From JANNSX01 sp046348995 (GTDB taxonomy: Bacteria > Pseudomonadota > Alphaproteobacteria > Rhizobiales > Hyphomicrobiaceae), in contig JAXMDB010000003.1 of NCBI GenBank assembly GCA_046348995.1, positions 62,001 to 126,000 of the forward strand: 64,000 nucleotides of DNA, written 5' to 3'. A program made the translations under genes and the position numbers. How positions within the stretch are numbered: the first letter of the stretch is position 1; each line of letters starts with the position of its first letter. Positions 27,622 to 36,467 of this stretch are shown piece after piece. The notes below the pieces were generated by a model. The model ran no database searches and was not told the DNA's origin. It was given only the letters and a program-made list of their open reading frames with translations.

Positions 27622-29472
27622 TCACTTCCCGCCGAACGCTGGCGACTTCCGGCGCCGCGACAGACCGTGCTCGGTCTTCTCCCACTTGTGCGGGTCGGTC
27701 ATGAGCTGGAACAACGCCCGATAGGCGGCGACCGAGATCAGCAGCCAGTAGAGCGGAACCAGCAGCGTCCATGGCAGCAACCGCCAGGCCCGCCGGCGAA
27801 CGGCCGACACGACGATCATCAGCAGCGCTCCGCCATAGCCGAGCATCAGGTTGCCCGCCGACACGGCGACGAGCGCATCGCCGGCGAGTGTACCCGGCAG
27901 CCGCATGAGCCCACCCTGCACCGCCTGCCAAGCGACGACGCCAAGCGAGATCGGGTGCACGAGTGCGGAGAGGATCGTGCCGCCGAGCAGCGTGAGGAAA
28001 GCAATCGTACCGATGAGCCCCATCTCGCGTACGAGACGGACCGGCTGGCGCGTGTGCACGAGCAGCGTCTGCATCCAACCCTTGATCCAGCGGGTCCGCT
28101 GCCTCACCCACATGCCGATCCGGAACGGCGCCTCCTCGTAGGTGCGCGACGGAATGGTCCGGCAGATGTAGCCCATACGGGCGAGGCGCATGCCGAGGTC
28201 CGCATCCTCCGTGACGTTGTGCGGATCCCATCCGCCGGCGCGCTGAACGACCTCGGTCGGGAAATGTGTCGAGGTGCCGCCGAGCGGGATCGGCAGGCGC
28301 AACCAATCGAGCGCCGGCAAGAGGCCGTCGAACAGCGCCATGTATTCGAGCGTGAACTGCCCGGCGAGCACGCCATCGCCGGCATTGTCGATCGCCAGAC
28401 GCGCTTGCACCGCACCGATGCGGTCGTCGCCGCTTCGGAACACGGCGAGGGCTCGCAAGAGCTGATCGGGCTCCGGAATATCCTCGGCATCGAAGATCGT
28501 GAGGTAGTCGCCCCGCACGAAGTTCATGGCGTAGTTCAGCGCCTTGGGCTTCGTGCGCGGCATCGCATCCGGCACGACGATCGTTTCGAACTCGGGCCCC
28601 AAGCTCAGGCTCTCGACTGCCGCCCGCGTTTCGATATCGACAGCCTCGAGGATGAGCTTCACGTCGAGGCGAGAGCGGGGATAGTTCAATCGCTTCAGCG
28701 CACGCACGAGATCCGGCACGATCCGCGCCTCTCGAAACAGGGGCACGAGCACGCTGTACACCGGCAGCGTCGACACAGGCGTGCGCACGGGTGTCACCGC
28801 CTGGAGCGGAACCGCGAGGCAGATGCCGAGCGCGGCGAGCCGCAAGATCACGACGAGGAAGAAGATCGCAGCGAGCACGATCGAGACCGCGTCGACGGCA
28901 ATGACCGGCGACATGACGACTGCACCAGCCGCCAGTCCGACTGCGGTAGCGAGCCCCACGAGCTGCCAGAGCCACATCCGCCGCGCCGCGGAGAACGCCG
29001 GATCGATGCGGGTGACTTGCTCGATCGCACCGGTGCTGAGCGCATCCGCCGCGCTCGCCAGGAGGGCGACGCGAAGCGCGGAAGGCGCGACGAGCGCGAC
29101 CTCCACCGCCGGGCCCAGCGTATCGATGTGCCGCCTGATCTCGCCCGGCGAACGCGACAGACCATCCAATATATAGAGAGTGGATCCGTCTCGTCTCGCC
29201 GCGACCGCCATATGAGGCCGTGCGAGGCCGCTGCCCTCGGCCAGACGCACCGCCGGCACATGCGCCGGCTCGATGACAGCGACGCGCAACGTACGGCCGA
29301 GCGCTCGGACATATGCCATATCGTCGAGGCGGCCGTCATAGCGCAATGCATCGTGGAGCGAGATATTCTGCCGCTCCGCCGTCAGCCGCCATTCAGCGAT
29401 GGCCTGCTCGTCGAAGCCGAGCTCGTAGAGAAACGCGTAGTCGCGCAGGCTCTCGCCAACCGCATATGCCAC
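27622..29472 (-). CDS. Membrane glycosyltransferase family 2 with N-terminal type II secretion E-like domain
   Basis: This 616-residue protein has three parts. Residues about 1-160 resemble the N-terminal domain of GspE-type ATPases (LYELGFDEQAIAEWRLTAER). Two helices follow (about 170-225). A GT2 catalytic domain has SVLVPLFREA, FDAEDIPEP (D-x-D), TEDADLGMRL (base region) and the processive-type RQRTRWIKGW motif, and more helices end the chain. It should polymerise or transfer sugars across or at the inner membrane, like cellulose-synthase-like enzymes. The start is a GTG (MAYAVGESL). It converges on the methyltransferase with no gap. A role with the neighbouring glycan genes is possible. 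Confidence 0.78.
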   Translation of the reverse strand: MAYAVGESLRDYAFLYELGFDEQAIAEWRLTAERQNISLHDALRYDGRLDDMAYVRALGRTLRVAVIEPAHVPAVRLAEGSGLARPHMAVAARRDGSTLYILDGLSRSPGEIRRHIDTLGPAVEVALVAPSALRVALLASAADALSTGAIEQVTRIDPAFSAARRMWLWQLVGLATAVGLAAGAVVMSPVIAVDAVSIVLAAIFFLVVILRLAALGICLAVPLQAVTPVRTPVSTLPVYSVLVPLFREARIVPDLVRALKRLNYPRSRLDVKLILEAVDIETRAAVESLSLGPEFETIVVPDAMPRTKPKALNYAMNFVRGDYLTIFDAEDIPEPDQLLRALAVFRSGDDRIGAVQARLAIDNAGDGVLAGQFTLEYMALFDGLLPALDWLRLPIPLGGTSTHFPTEVVQRAGGWDPHNVTEDADLGMRLARMGYICRTIPSRTYEEAPFRIGMWVRQRTRWIKGWMQTLLVHTRQPVRLVREMGLIGTIAFLTLLGGTILSALVHPISLGVVAWQAVQGGLMRLPGTLAGDALVAVSAGNLMLGYGGALLMIVVSAVRRRAWRLLPWTLLVPLYWLLISVAAYRALFQLMTDPHKWEKTEHGLSRRRKSPAFGGK

Positions 29473-29586
29473 GACGCGCAGCCTTTTCCCCTCGAGGCCG
29501 CCGACACACTGTCGCCGAGATGACGGCCTCTACCCGATGGTCAATGTTGACCCGAGCGGGTAAGGATCGTCCAGAGGCTTTGCGGG

Positions 29587-30453
29587 ATGAGCATCGGAAT
29601 GCAACGGCGACGCACGATCTCTGGTCTGGTCCATAGTCTGGTAGCAGCGATCGCTCTCCTCTTTGGGGCGACGCAGGTCCGGGCGGCTGGTGAGGCGCAG
29701 ACGGCGCCCGAAGGAGGCCAACCTGCCCTCGCGGAGCCCGCACCCGCCGCGCGCACCGTCGTTCGGTTCCTGACCGACAGCGACTACCCGCCTTTCAACT
29801 ATCTCGACGAGGAAGGCACGCTGACCGGCTTCAATGTCGACGTCGCCCGCAGCCTCTGTCTCGAGCTCGAGGTGACCTGCGATATCCAGGTCGGCGAATG
29901 GGCCGGCCTGCTGACCCAACTCGGCCGCGGCGAGACGGACGCAGTCATCGCCTCGCTGGCAGCGACGTCCACATCGCTCTCCGAAGCTGATTTCACCCAG
30001 AGCTACTACGCAACGCCTGCACGCTTTGCCGTGCGTAAGACCTGGGGCGAGACGGACGTCACCCCCGAAACGCTCGAGTCCCAGCGCATCGCCGTCGTCG
30101 CCGGCACCGCGCACGAGGCCTATCTGCAGCTCTATTTCCGCGACAGCGTCATCGTCCCCTTCGAGACGCCCGAGGCGGCACGCGAGGCGCTCGTCAAAGG
30201 CGAGGCCGACGCGCTGTTCGGCGATGCCTTCAGCCTGATGTTCTGGCTTTCGGGCACGTCCTCGAACGGCTGCTGCGAATTTCGCGGCGGCCCCTTCGCG
30301 GACGAGCGCTACTTCGGCGGCGGCATCGGCATCGCGGTCCGCAAGGGCGATCAGGAGCTGCGTCAGCAGCTCGACAAGGCGCTCGACAAGCTCCGCAAGA
30401 GCGGCCGGCTCGAGGAGCTCTACCTCCGCTACTTCCCGCTCAAGGCCTATTGA
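29587..30453 (+). CDS. Solute-binding protein family 3 (amino-acid type)
   Basis: This 288-residue secreted protein has an N-terminal signal (RRTISGLVHSLVAAIALLFG, likely cut near VRA) and a linker rich in Pro/Ala/Glu. The mature domain begins VRFLTDSDYPPFNYLDEEG, the family-3 start, followed by LTGFNVDVARSLCLELEV and a C-terminal ELRQQLDKALDKLRKSGRLE. The family feeds polar amino acids to ABC importers, or acts as a sensor or lytic-enzyme domain. No permease or ATPase gene lies beside it, so it is an orphan binding protein. A CC pair (NGCCEF) and single cysteines may form disulfides in the periplasm. It is divergent from the GT2 gene. Confidence 0.84.
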   Translation: MSIGMQRRRTISGLVHSLVAAIALLFGATQVRAAGEAQTAPEGGQPALAEPAPAARTVVRFLTDSDYPPFNYLDEEGTLTGFNVDVARSLCLELEVTCDIQVGEWAGLLTQLGRGETDAVIASLAATSTSLSEADFTQSYYATPARFAVRKTWGETDVTPETLESQRIAVVAGTAHEAYLQLYFRDSVIVPFETPEAAREALVKGEADALFGDAFSLMFWLSGTSSNGCCEFRGGPFADERYFGGGIGIAVRKGDQELRQQLDKALDKLRKSGRLEELYLRYFPLKAY

Positions 30454-31124
30454 TAGCGCGGCTCGCGGCAGCACCGAGACGCGTTCGCCGCTACGATCCG
30501 ACATTGTGCGATGCCGCATGTTGGGGCGGATTGCGCTTCGCTCGGGCCCGAGCAGCCGGCCCGCTCGCCCGAGCACGCCCGCCTCAAAGGTTAAGATGCG
30601 CTAACTCTTGTGGCGCCCCTCGACCTCGAAGCTGTCAGCCTCCGACTGTGGAGCGCTCGGCACGCGCAAGCTGTCGACGACGATCTGCGACGCCTCAAAC
30701 CGAGCGCGAGCTCATCGCGTTGTGATCCACGTCGTTCACGATCGAGGATCGGACACGCGCCATCGCTGCACGCGTTCGGCACGACGACTCGTCGAGCCTG
30801 GCGCTGCTTGCGCTCGCCGTCGAGGTGAGCTCAATGGTGTCTGCTCGACTCGCGCGAGTGCGTGCGCAAGCGCGAATCACGTCGACTGATTCGCCGTCAC
30901 GAGCACCCGTAAGCACTTCGCGCGACGTCTTGATTGGCGTTTGGAGAGTCGATGCACGACTCCACATCGGCGAAATTGGTCGAAACTGTTGATGTCGTGC
31001 AACGGATCGAGGTGCGAAACGGAAAAATCGCTTGCAATTGACCAACTTCCAGTCGAAATGATCGCACCTTGCGTTTAGTCTGAACTTGTTTCGACTGATT
31101 CGGGCACTACGGAGAATCAAAACT
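30454..31124. other. Gene-free 670-base region before the histone-like gene
   Basis: No credible protein frame is present; the short frames are unlike neighbouring genes. The first half is GC-rich with scattered short inverted pieces such as GCTCGGGCCCGAGC near 30540. From about 30880 base composition shifts toward A/T, and the last 150 bases before the histone-like gene probably hold its promoter and leader (GGAG nine bases before its ATG). No known RNA family was recognised. Confidence 0.45.
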
Positions 31125-31310
31125 ATGGCAAAGGCTATGAAGAAGAAAACGACGACGAAGGCGAAGGCTGTGAAGAAGCCGGTTGCGAAGAAGAAGACCG
31201 TGAAGCGCGCTGCTGCGGCGAAGGCCGCCTCGGCTGCCAAGAAGAGCGCGCCGAAGAAGGCCGCTGCGAAGAAGCCGGCCGCGAAGAAGAAGGCCGCGAA
31301 GAAGAAGTAA
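31125..31310 (+). CDS. Histone H1-like Lys/Ala-rich DNA-binding protein
   Basis: This 61-residue protein is almost only Lys, Ala and a few Pro, Thr and Val, with repeats of KKAAAKKPAAKKKAAKK type. It resembles the C-terminal tail of eukaryotic histone H1 and bacterial H1-like proteins (HC2, AlgP/HctB-like). It should bind DNA or RNA nonspecifically and compact it; no folded domain is expected. I chose the ATG at 31125 (MAKAMKKKTTT) with GGAG before it; an upstream ATG in the same frame (31086) gives an unlikely extra peptide. A strong intrinsic terminator follows, so it is monocistronic. Confidence 0.82.
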   Translation: MAKAMKKKTTTKAKAVKKPVAKKKTVKRAAAAKAASAAKKSAPKKAAAKKPAAKKKAAKKK

Positions 31311-31369
31311 GGCGGATCCATCCGCCTCCCCAGTCGAGATCGCACAGGCTATCCCGACTGGTGAGTATC

Positions 31370-31418
31370 AAGGGCATACGAAGCCGAAACCGGCACTCTC
31401 GTATGCCCTTTTTCTTTT
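31370..31418 (+). terminator. Intrinsic terminator after the histone-like gene
   Basis: The stem AAGGGCATACGA pairs with TCGTATGCCCTT across a 15-base loop, followed by TTTCTTTT. The stem is perfect over twelve pairs. It also lies downstream of convergent sdhB, where the reverse reading gives A-rich flanks and could act both ways. Confidence 0.88.
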
Positions 31419-31525
31419 GTGCCGCCGCATGTTCCGGCGATGACCTCACAGATTGCATCAGCACCGCTCGCCATCGGAAATTCGCTGCACTGCCGCAATT
31501 GCGGCCGCGTCCCGGCGATTCGCGA

Positions 31526-32311
31526 TCACCGCGCCCGCGCCACCGTCGCCTTCTTCAGCTCGGCGATTGCCTTCGCCGGATTGAGCCCCTTGGGGCATGT
31601 CTTCGTGCAGTTGAGGATCGTGTGGCAGCGATAGAGCGCGAAGGTGTCGTCGAGATCCTCCAGCCGCTGGTCACGCGCCTCGTCGCGGCTGTCGTTGACC
31701 CAGCGATAGGCCTGCAGCAGGCTCGCCGGTCCGAGATAGCGATCGCCGTTCCACCAGTAGCTCGGGCACGCTGTCGAGCAGCAGGCGCACAGGATGCACT
31801 CGTAGAGTCCGTCGAGCTTCTCGCGATCGGCCCGGCTCTGCGTCCACTCGCCCTTGGGCTCGGCCGTCGTCGTCTGCAGCCACGGCTCGACGGCCTTGTG
31901 CTGGGCATAGAAGCGGGAGAGATCCGGCACGAGATCCTTCACCACGGGCATGTGCGGCAGCGGATAGATCTTCACCGCGCCGTCGACGTCATCGATCGAC
32001 TTCAGACAGGCGAGCGTATTCTTGCCGTCGATGTTCATCGAGCAGGAGCCGCAGATGCCTTCGCGGCAGGAGCGGCGGAAGGTCAGCGTCGAATCGACCT
32101 CGTTCTTGATCTTGATGAGCGCATCGAGAACCATCGGCCCGCACTCGTCGAGATCGACCTCGTAGCTGTCGATGCGCGGGTTCTCGGTCCCATCCGGCGA
32201 CCAGCGATAGATCCGGAACTCCTTGTAGCGTCCGTTCGACTTGCGCTCCGGCAGGCGCCAGGTCTTGCCCGGCCCAATGGTCGAGTTTTTCGGCAGCGAT
32301 AGTTGCACCAT
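31526..32311 (-). CDS. sdhB: Succinate dehydrogenase iron-sulfur subunit
   Basis: SdhB carries electrons from the flavoprotein to ubiquinone through three Fe-S clusters on the cytoplasmic face of complex II. The 261-residue length is normal. [2Fe-2S] ligands: CREGICGSCSMNIDG plus a later Cys in NTLACLKS. [4Fe-4S] and [3Fe-4S]: CILCACCSTACPSYWW and CHTILNCTKTCPKGLNP. I chose the ATG at 32311 (MVQLSLPKN), with GAAGAGA before it. Unusually, it is not directly behind sdhA: three genes and 2.3 kb separate the two, so it needs its own promoter. Confidence 0.95.
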   Translation of the reverse strand: MVQLSLPKNSTIGPGKTWRLPERKSNGRYKEFRIYRWSPDGTENPRIDSYEVDLDECGPMVLDALIKIKNEVDSTLTFRRSCREGICGSCSMNIDGKNTLACLKSIDDVDGAVKIYPLPHMPVVKDLVPDLSRFYAQHKAVEPWLQTTTAEPKGEWTQSRADREKLDGLYECILCACCSTACPSYWWNGDRYLGPASLLQAYRWVNDSRDEARDQRLEDLDDTFALYRCHTILNCTKTCPKGLNPAKAIAELKKATVARAR

Positions 32312-32422
32312 GATCGTCTCTTCGGCTGAAGACTTCACAGGCCGGATCGGCCTTTGATCCACCTATAGTCAATGCCGCCGCCGGAGCCTAGGGCATGCGC
32401 CTCCGCGCCGCGCCGTCCCGCG

Positions 32423-33034
32423 TCAGGCGCGGGCGAAGCTCTTGAGATGGGCGACATGCCGCGTCAGCGCTTCCGCGACCGCAACGCCGCCGTCGATCAC
32501 CGCCGACAAGCCGCGCCGCTCGGCGAGTAGGCCGTTGAGCCGCTCCTGGCATTCGCCGAAGCCGTAGAAGGCCTCCTCGGGCGCGTCGATCTGGCCGGTG
32601 TGAACGGCCACGAGGATATCGAGCACATTGGCGTGGGCCGAGACGCCGACGCGGCCGACATCGCTCATGAGCGTGCGGTAGAGCGCCTGGGCGTCACGGG
32701 CCACCGGCGAGCCGAGCAGGCCGAATTTGAAGGGCGTCGCGGCGAGTGTCTTGGCGCCGCCGTTCTCGCGCAGGAAGCGATTGAGCTTGCGCAACGCCTC
32801 GAGCACGACGAGGCAATCTGTTTCCATATCTCGGATGAGGCGGCTGGGTTTGCGGCCCACGAGCACTCCGGGCTCGGCTGTCGCCACCGACCAGGTGATG
32901 GAGGCGAGCGAGGCGATCGTCCCGAGCGCACCCAGCGCCGGTAACGCGACCGACAACGGGTCGGCGCCCACATGCTGTTGGTGGACCGGCCGGGCCTCGG
33001 CCAGAGGCTCGCTCTTACGGGCGAAAAATCCCAT
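32423..33034 (-). CDS. Hypothetical protein
   Basis: The 203-residue product is not recognised. It is mostly helical, with a hydrophobic segment SVALPALGALGTIASLASIT near residues 28-47 that could be a membrane span, and a following Ala/Leu-rich helical body (CLVVLEALRKLNRFLREN; VAEALTRHVAHLKS). There is no cysteine-rich or catalytic motif. GGAGG lies about twelve bases before the ATG. It lies upstream of sdhB on the same strand (110-base gap) and might share its transcript. Codon use looks like its neighbours. Confidence 0.6.
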   Translation of the reverse strand: MGFFARKSEPLAEARPVHQQHVGADPLSVALPALGALGTIASLASITWSVATAEPGVLVGRKPSRLIRDMETDCLVVLEALRKLNRFLRENGGAKTLAATPFKFGLLGSPVARDAQALYRTLMSDVGRVGVSAHANVLDILVAVHTGQIDAPEEAFYGFGECQERLNGLLAERRGLSAVIDGGVAVAEALTRHVAHLKSFARA

Positions 33035-33354
33035 GCGCCGATTATGCCTCCGGCCATCACTGTCGCGGCTCTTAGTGCGATTCGCGGATGAGAGCCATGA
33101 CGCGGCGGTGCCAGCCTCGAGGCGAACGCCGCGACCATCTGTGGCTCTGATTGCTTATCCACAACAGCCGCGATCGCGTTGCGTTCACGAGTTGCGTTCG
33201 CAAGAGACAAACGGAAGACTGGCACAAGTGATTCTTCCTGTTCCGTTTGCGTTGCGAGTTCGTCGCCGGCCCGTCGGCGACCGATCTGACGTCATATTCG
33301 GGCGATAAGCTGAAATTCGTGCCGGTAGCGCCGGCGACACGCGAGGGGGCGTAA
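33035..33354. other. Divergent intergenic region with a single DnaA-box match
   Basis: This gap of about 320 bases separates two divergent hypothetical genes and should hold both promoters. It contains one perfect TTATCCACA (33155-33163), the DnaA-box consensus, and two copies of GTTGCGTTC about 15 bases apart. One box does not make an origin. Nothing else is recognisable. Confidence 0.4.
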
Positions 33355-33765
33355 ATGGACAGAAACGAGGCACTGAGCACGCTCAGGCGTGAGTATCAGG
33401 CCGACTACCAGAAGGAGATCCGCGCGGCGCGAGATATGGTCGCGGCCGGCGTTCGCCTTCTGCAAGGCAGCGAAGGCGCGGTCAACTTCTCGGACAAGGT
33501 CACGTTCGTGAGCCTCGGCCAGGCGCGCAAGCGCTTCGTCGATGCGTTGGGCCCGGCCATCAAGCCCGTGCTCGAAACCTATGCGCGCGAGCTCGAGCGG
33601 GAGGCGGCGAGCCTCGGCCTCGACGGCCAGGTGACGAGCGATGCCCCGCTCATGGAAAGCCTGCACGACGTGCTTCGTCACCTGCAGCGCGCCGAGGCGC
33701 ATCCGGCGGCACCACGGGCTGCAAGCGGCGGTGGCGGCGGACAGTACCAGCGCGATCACGGTTGA
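33355..33765 (+). CDS. Hypothetical protein
   Basis: This is a 136-residue, soluble, strongly helical protein with heptad-like runs (LRREYQADYQKEIRAARDMV; TYARELEREAASLGL) that could form a coiled coil, and a flexible Gly-rich C-terminus (AASGGGGGQYQRDHG). No enzyme motif is seen and no family is recognised. GAGGGGG lies just before the ATG. It is divergent from the 203-residue hypothetical gene and upstream of a LysE-type gene by about 180 bases on the same strand. Function unknown. Confidence 0.6.
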   Translation: MDRNEALSTLRREYQADYQKEIRAARDMVAAGVRLLQGSEGAVNFSDKVTFVSLGQARKRFVDALGPAIKPVLETYARELEREAASLGLDGQVTSDAPLMESLHDVLRHLQRAEAHPAAPRAASGGGGGQYQRDHG

Positions 33766-33945
33766 TCGACGGGATACGAGCCGGGGCGAAAGCGCGAGTC
33801 TAGCGCACGCTGACGTTACCGGCCAATGAGGATCAATCCCCCGCGTGGCGGCGCATCCGATGAGGGTGCGCCGTATTTCTTTACGGCCCGTGCAGCGATA
33901 GATTTTCGGGACACGTCCCCCATTGCCGCCGCTCTGAGCTTTGCA

Positions 33946-34608
33946 TTGCCCGACGCATCGACACTCACAACCTTCATCGCGGCCCTCCTGGTGCTCGAGA
34001 TCACGCCGGGTCCCGACATGATGCTTGTGATGGCGCGCGGCATCGGGCAAGGCCGCCGGACAGCACTGCTGACAGTCGCGGGGATGGTCTTCGTAGCCGG
34101 CCCCATTCAGGTCGGCCTACTCGTGCTCGGCCTCGCCACGCTGCTCACGTCGAGCCCAACCGCCCTGCTCGCCCTGCAGTGGGCCGGCGCGGTCTACATG
34201 CTCTATCTCGGCGTCAAGATGATCCGGTCAAGCCGGGAGCAATCGAGCACTGCGCCGATCGCGCCGCTTCAGACGAGCGCAGCCGCACTACGGGAAGGGG
34301 CTCTCAACAGCCTGACGAACCCGAAATCGCTGCTGTTCATGTTCGCGTTTCTGCCGCAGTTCGTCGACCCGGCGGCGGGACCGATCTGGAGCCAGCTCCT
34401 CGTGCTCGGCACGATCCAGAAGCTCGCCGGCGTGTTGTCGCTGGGCGCCGTCGCGCTGGCGGCGGGCAGCATCGGCCAATGGCTCACGCGCTGGCCGCGC
34501 CTTCTCATCTGGCAGCAGCGATTTACCGGCGCGGTACTCATCGCCTTGGGCGCGCGGTTGCTGACCGCCGGCCACTCCGGATCGATGACCGTGGTCGGCC
34601 GGGCCTGA
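33946..34608 (+). CDS. LysE/RhtB family translocator
   Basis: This is an inner-membrane exporter of the LysE/RhtB superfamily, which expels amino acids or similar small solutes. From a TTG at 33946 the product is 220 residues with about six helices. The signature is LVLEITPGPDMMLVMARG near the N-terminus, followed by GIGQGRRTALL and GALNSLTNPKSLLFMFAFLP. A longer form from ATG 33826 (260 residues) would add a 40-residue leader unlike the family, so I prefer the TTG, which is uncertain. It lies convergent to sdhA, 19 bases away, inside the split sdh locus. Confidence 0.82.
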   Translation: MPDASTLTTFIAALLVLEITPGPDMMLVMARGIGQGRRTALLTVAGMVFVAGPIQVGLLVLGLATLLTSSPTALLALQWAGAVYMLYLGVKMIRSSREQSSTAPIAPLQTSAAALREGALNSLTNPKSLLFMFAFLPQFVDPAAGPIWSQLLVLGTIQKLAGVLSLGAVALAAGSIGQWLTRWPRLLIWQQRFTGAVLIALGARLLTAGHSGSMTVVGRA

Positions 34609-34627
34609 CGAGCGCTCTGACGGCGTC

Positions 34628-36460
34628 TCAGTAGACGCGAGCTTTCGGCGCGATATAGCTGACCTCGTTCGTCATCGTGCGCGTGACGACCGGACGCACG
34701 CCGAGCGTCACATCGCACTTGGCGCCGTCGGCCCAGGCGAGCGTATGCACCATCCAGGTCTTGTCGTCGCGATCGGGATAATCCTCCCGCGCATGCGCGC
34801 CGCGGCTCTCCTTGCGATTGAGCGCGCCCGCGACCGTCACGGCCGCCTGGCCGATCAAGTTGTCGTATTCGAGCGTCTCGATGAGGTCGGAGTTCCAGAT
34901 CAGCGAGCGATCGGTGACGGAGATGTCGCCACTGCCTTTCCAGATCTCGCGAATCTTCGCATCGCCTTCGGCGAGCACCGGGCCGTCGCGGAACACGGCG
35001 CAGTTGGTCTGCATCGTCTTCTGCATCTTGAGTCTGAGCTCAGCCGTGCGCGTGCCACCCTTGGCGTAACGGAAGTGATCCAGCCGCGCGAGCGCCAGCT
35101 CTGCCGCCGCATCTGGCAGATCGGGCATGGCCTTCGACTTGTCGACGACCTCCGCGGCTCGCTGCGCCGCGGCGCGCCCGAAGACGACGAGATCGATGAG
35201 CGAGTTCGACCCCAAGCGATTGGCGCCGTGCACCGACACGCAGGCCGCCTCGCCGACCGCCATCAAGCCCGGCACGACATCGTCTGGGTTTCCCGACGTG
35301 CCGCGGATGACCTCGCCCCAGTAGTTCGTCGGGATGCCACCCATGTTGTAGTGGACGGTCGGCAGCACCGGGATCGGCTGCCGGCGCAGGTCGACGCCGG
35401 CGAAGATCTTCGCCGACTCGGTGATGCCCGGGAGCCGCTCCGCCAGCACCTTCGGATCCAAATGATCGAGATGCAGGAAGATGTGATCGTTCTCCTTGCC
35501 GACGCCGCGCCCCTCGCGGATCTCGATGGTCATCGAGCGCGAGACGACGTCGCGGGAGGCCAGATCCTTGGCGTGCGGTGCATAGCGCTCCATGAAGCGC
35601 TCGCCGGCCGAGTTCGTGAGGTAGCCGCCCTCGCCGCGCGCGCCCTCGGTGATGAGAACGCCGGCCCCGTAGACGCCGGTCGGATGGAACTGCACGAACT
35701 CCATGTCCTGGAGCGGGAAGCCGGCGCGCAGCACCATGGCATTGCCGTCGCCGGTGCAGGTGTGCGCCGAGGTGCACGTGAAGTAGGCGCGGCCGTAGCC
35801 GCCGGTGGCGAGGATCGTCGTCTTGGCTTGGAAGAGATGGAGGCTGCCATCCTCCTGGCAGAGCGCCACGACGCCCCGGCACGCCCCCTCGCGATCCATG
35901 ACGAGATCGAGCGCGAAATACTCGATGAAGAAGCTCGTGTCGTAACGCAGCGACTGCCCGTAGAGCGTATGCAGCATCGCGTGCCCGGTACGATCGGCGG
36001 CGGCGCAGGTGCGTTGCGCCGGTGGCCCCTCGCCGAACTTCGTCGTCATGCCGCCGAACGGCCGCTGATAGATGCGGCCGTCGTCGGTGCGGCTGAACGG
36101 CAGGCCGAAATGCTCGAGCTCGTAGACGGCTGCCGGCGCGTTGCGGCAGAGATACTCGATAGCATCCTGGTCGCCGAGCCAGTCCGAGCCCTTGACGGTG
36201 TCGTACATGTGCCAGCGCCAATCGTCCGGCCCCATGTTGCCGAGCGCGGCCGCGATGCCGCCTTGCGCGGCGACGGTGTGCGAGCGCGTCGGAAAAACCT
36301 TCGAGATGCACGCGGTTCTGAGACCGGCTTGGCTCGCGCCGAGCGTCGCGCGCAATCCAGCGCCCCCGGCGCCGACAACGAGCACGTCATAGGTGTGACG
36401 GGTGATGGGATAGGCGCGACCATTGACGGCAGGCGCCGCAGCGGTGGGCTTCGCAGCCAT
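34628..36460 (-). CDS. sdhA: Succinate dehydrogenase flavoprotein subunit
   Basis: SdhA oxidises succinate to fumarate with covalent FAD, on the cytoplasmic side of complex II. The 610-residue product has the FAD fold VLVVGAGGAGLRATLGASQA, the FAD-linking histidine in TRSHTVAAQGGIAAALG, the active-site region FVQFHPTGVYGAGVLITEGA and ARGEGG with the catalytic Arg, and the late HRLGSNS-type motif (HGANRLGSNSLIDLVVFG). I chose MAAKPTA with AAGAGA before it; a TTG six codons upstream is the alternative. It follows sdhD by seven bases. sdhB does not follow it. Confidence 0.95.
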   Translation of the reverse strand: MAAKPTAAAPAVNGRAYPITRHTYDVLVVGAGGAGLRATLGASQAGLRTACISKVFPTRSHTVAAQGGIAAALGNMGPDDWRWHMYDTVKGSDWLGDQDAIEYLCRNAPAAVYELEHFGLPFSRTDDGRIYQRPFGGMTTKFGEGPPAQRTCAAADRTGHAMLHTLYGQSLRYDTSFFIEYFALDLVMDREGACRGVVALCQEDGSLHLFQAKTTILATGGYGRAYFTCTSAHTCTGDGNAMVLRAGFPLQDMEFVQFHPTGVYGAGVLITEGARGEGGYLTNSAGERFMERYAPHAKDLASRDVVSRSMTIEIREGRGVGKENDHIFLHLDHLDPKVLAERLPGITESAKIFAGVDLRRQPIPVLPTVHYNMGGIPTNYWGEVIRGTSGNPDDVVPGLMAVGEAACVSVHGANRLGSNSLIDLVVFGRAAAQRAAEVVDKSKAMPDLPDAAAELALARLDHFRYAKGGTRTAELRLKMQKTMQTNCAVFRDGPVLAEGDAKIREIWKGSGDISVTDRSLIWNSDLIETLEYDNLIGQAAVTVAGALNRKESRGAHAREDYPDRDDKTWMVHTLAWADGAKCDVTLGVRPVVTRTMTNEVSYIAPKARVY

Positions 36461-36467
36461 GATTCTC

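Noticed and set aside
31086..31124. Upstream ATG extending the histone-like protein by 13 residues
   Set aside because: It has no ribosome site, and the added peptide is unlike the Lys/Ala body, while the ATG at 31125 has GGAG at good spacing.
33155..33163. Perfect DnaA box TTATCCACA in a gap between divergent genes
   Set aside because: Only one box was found, with no AT-rich unwinding region and no dnaA, dnaN or parAB nearby, so it does not support an origin.
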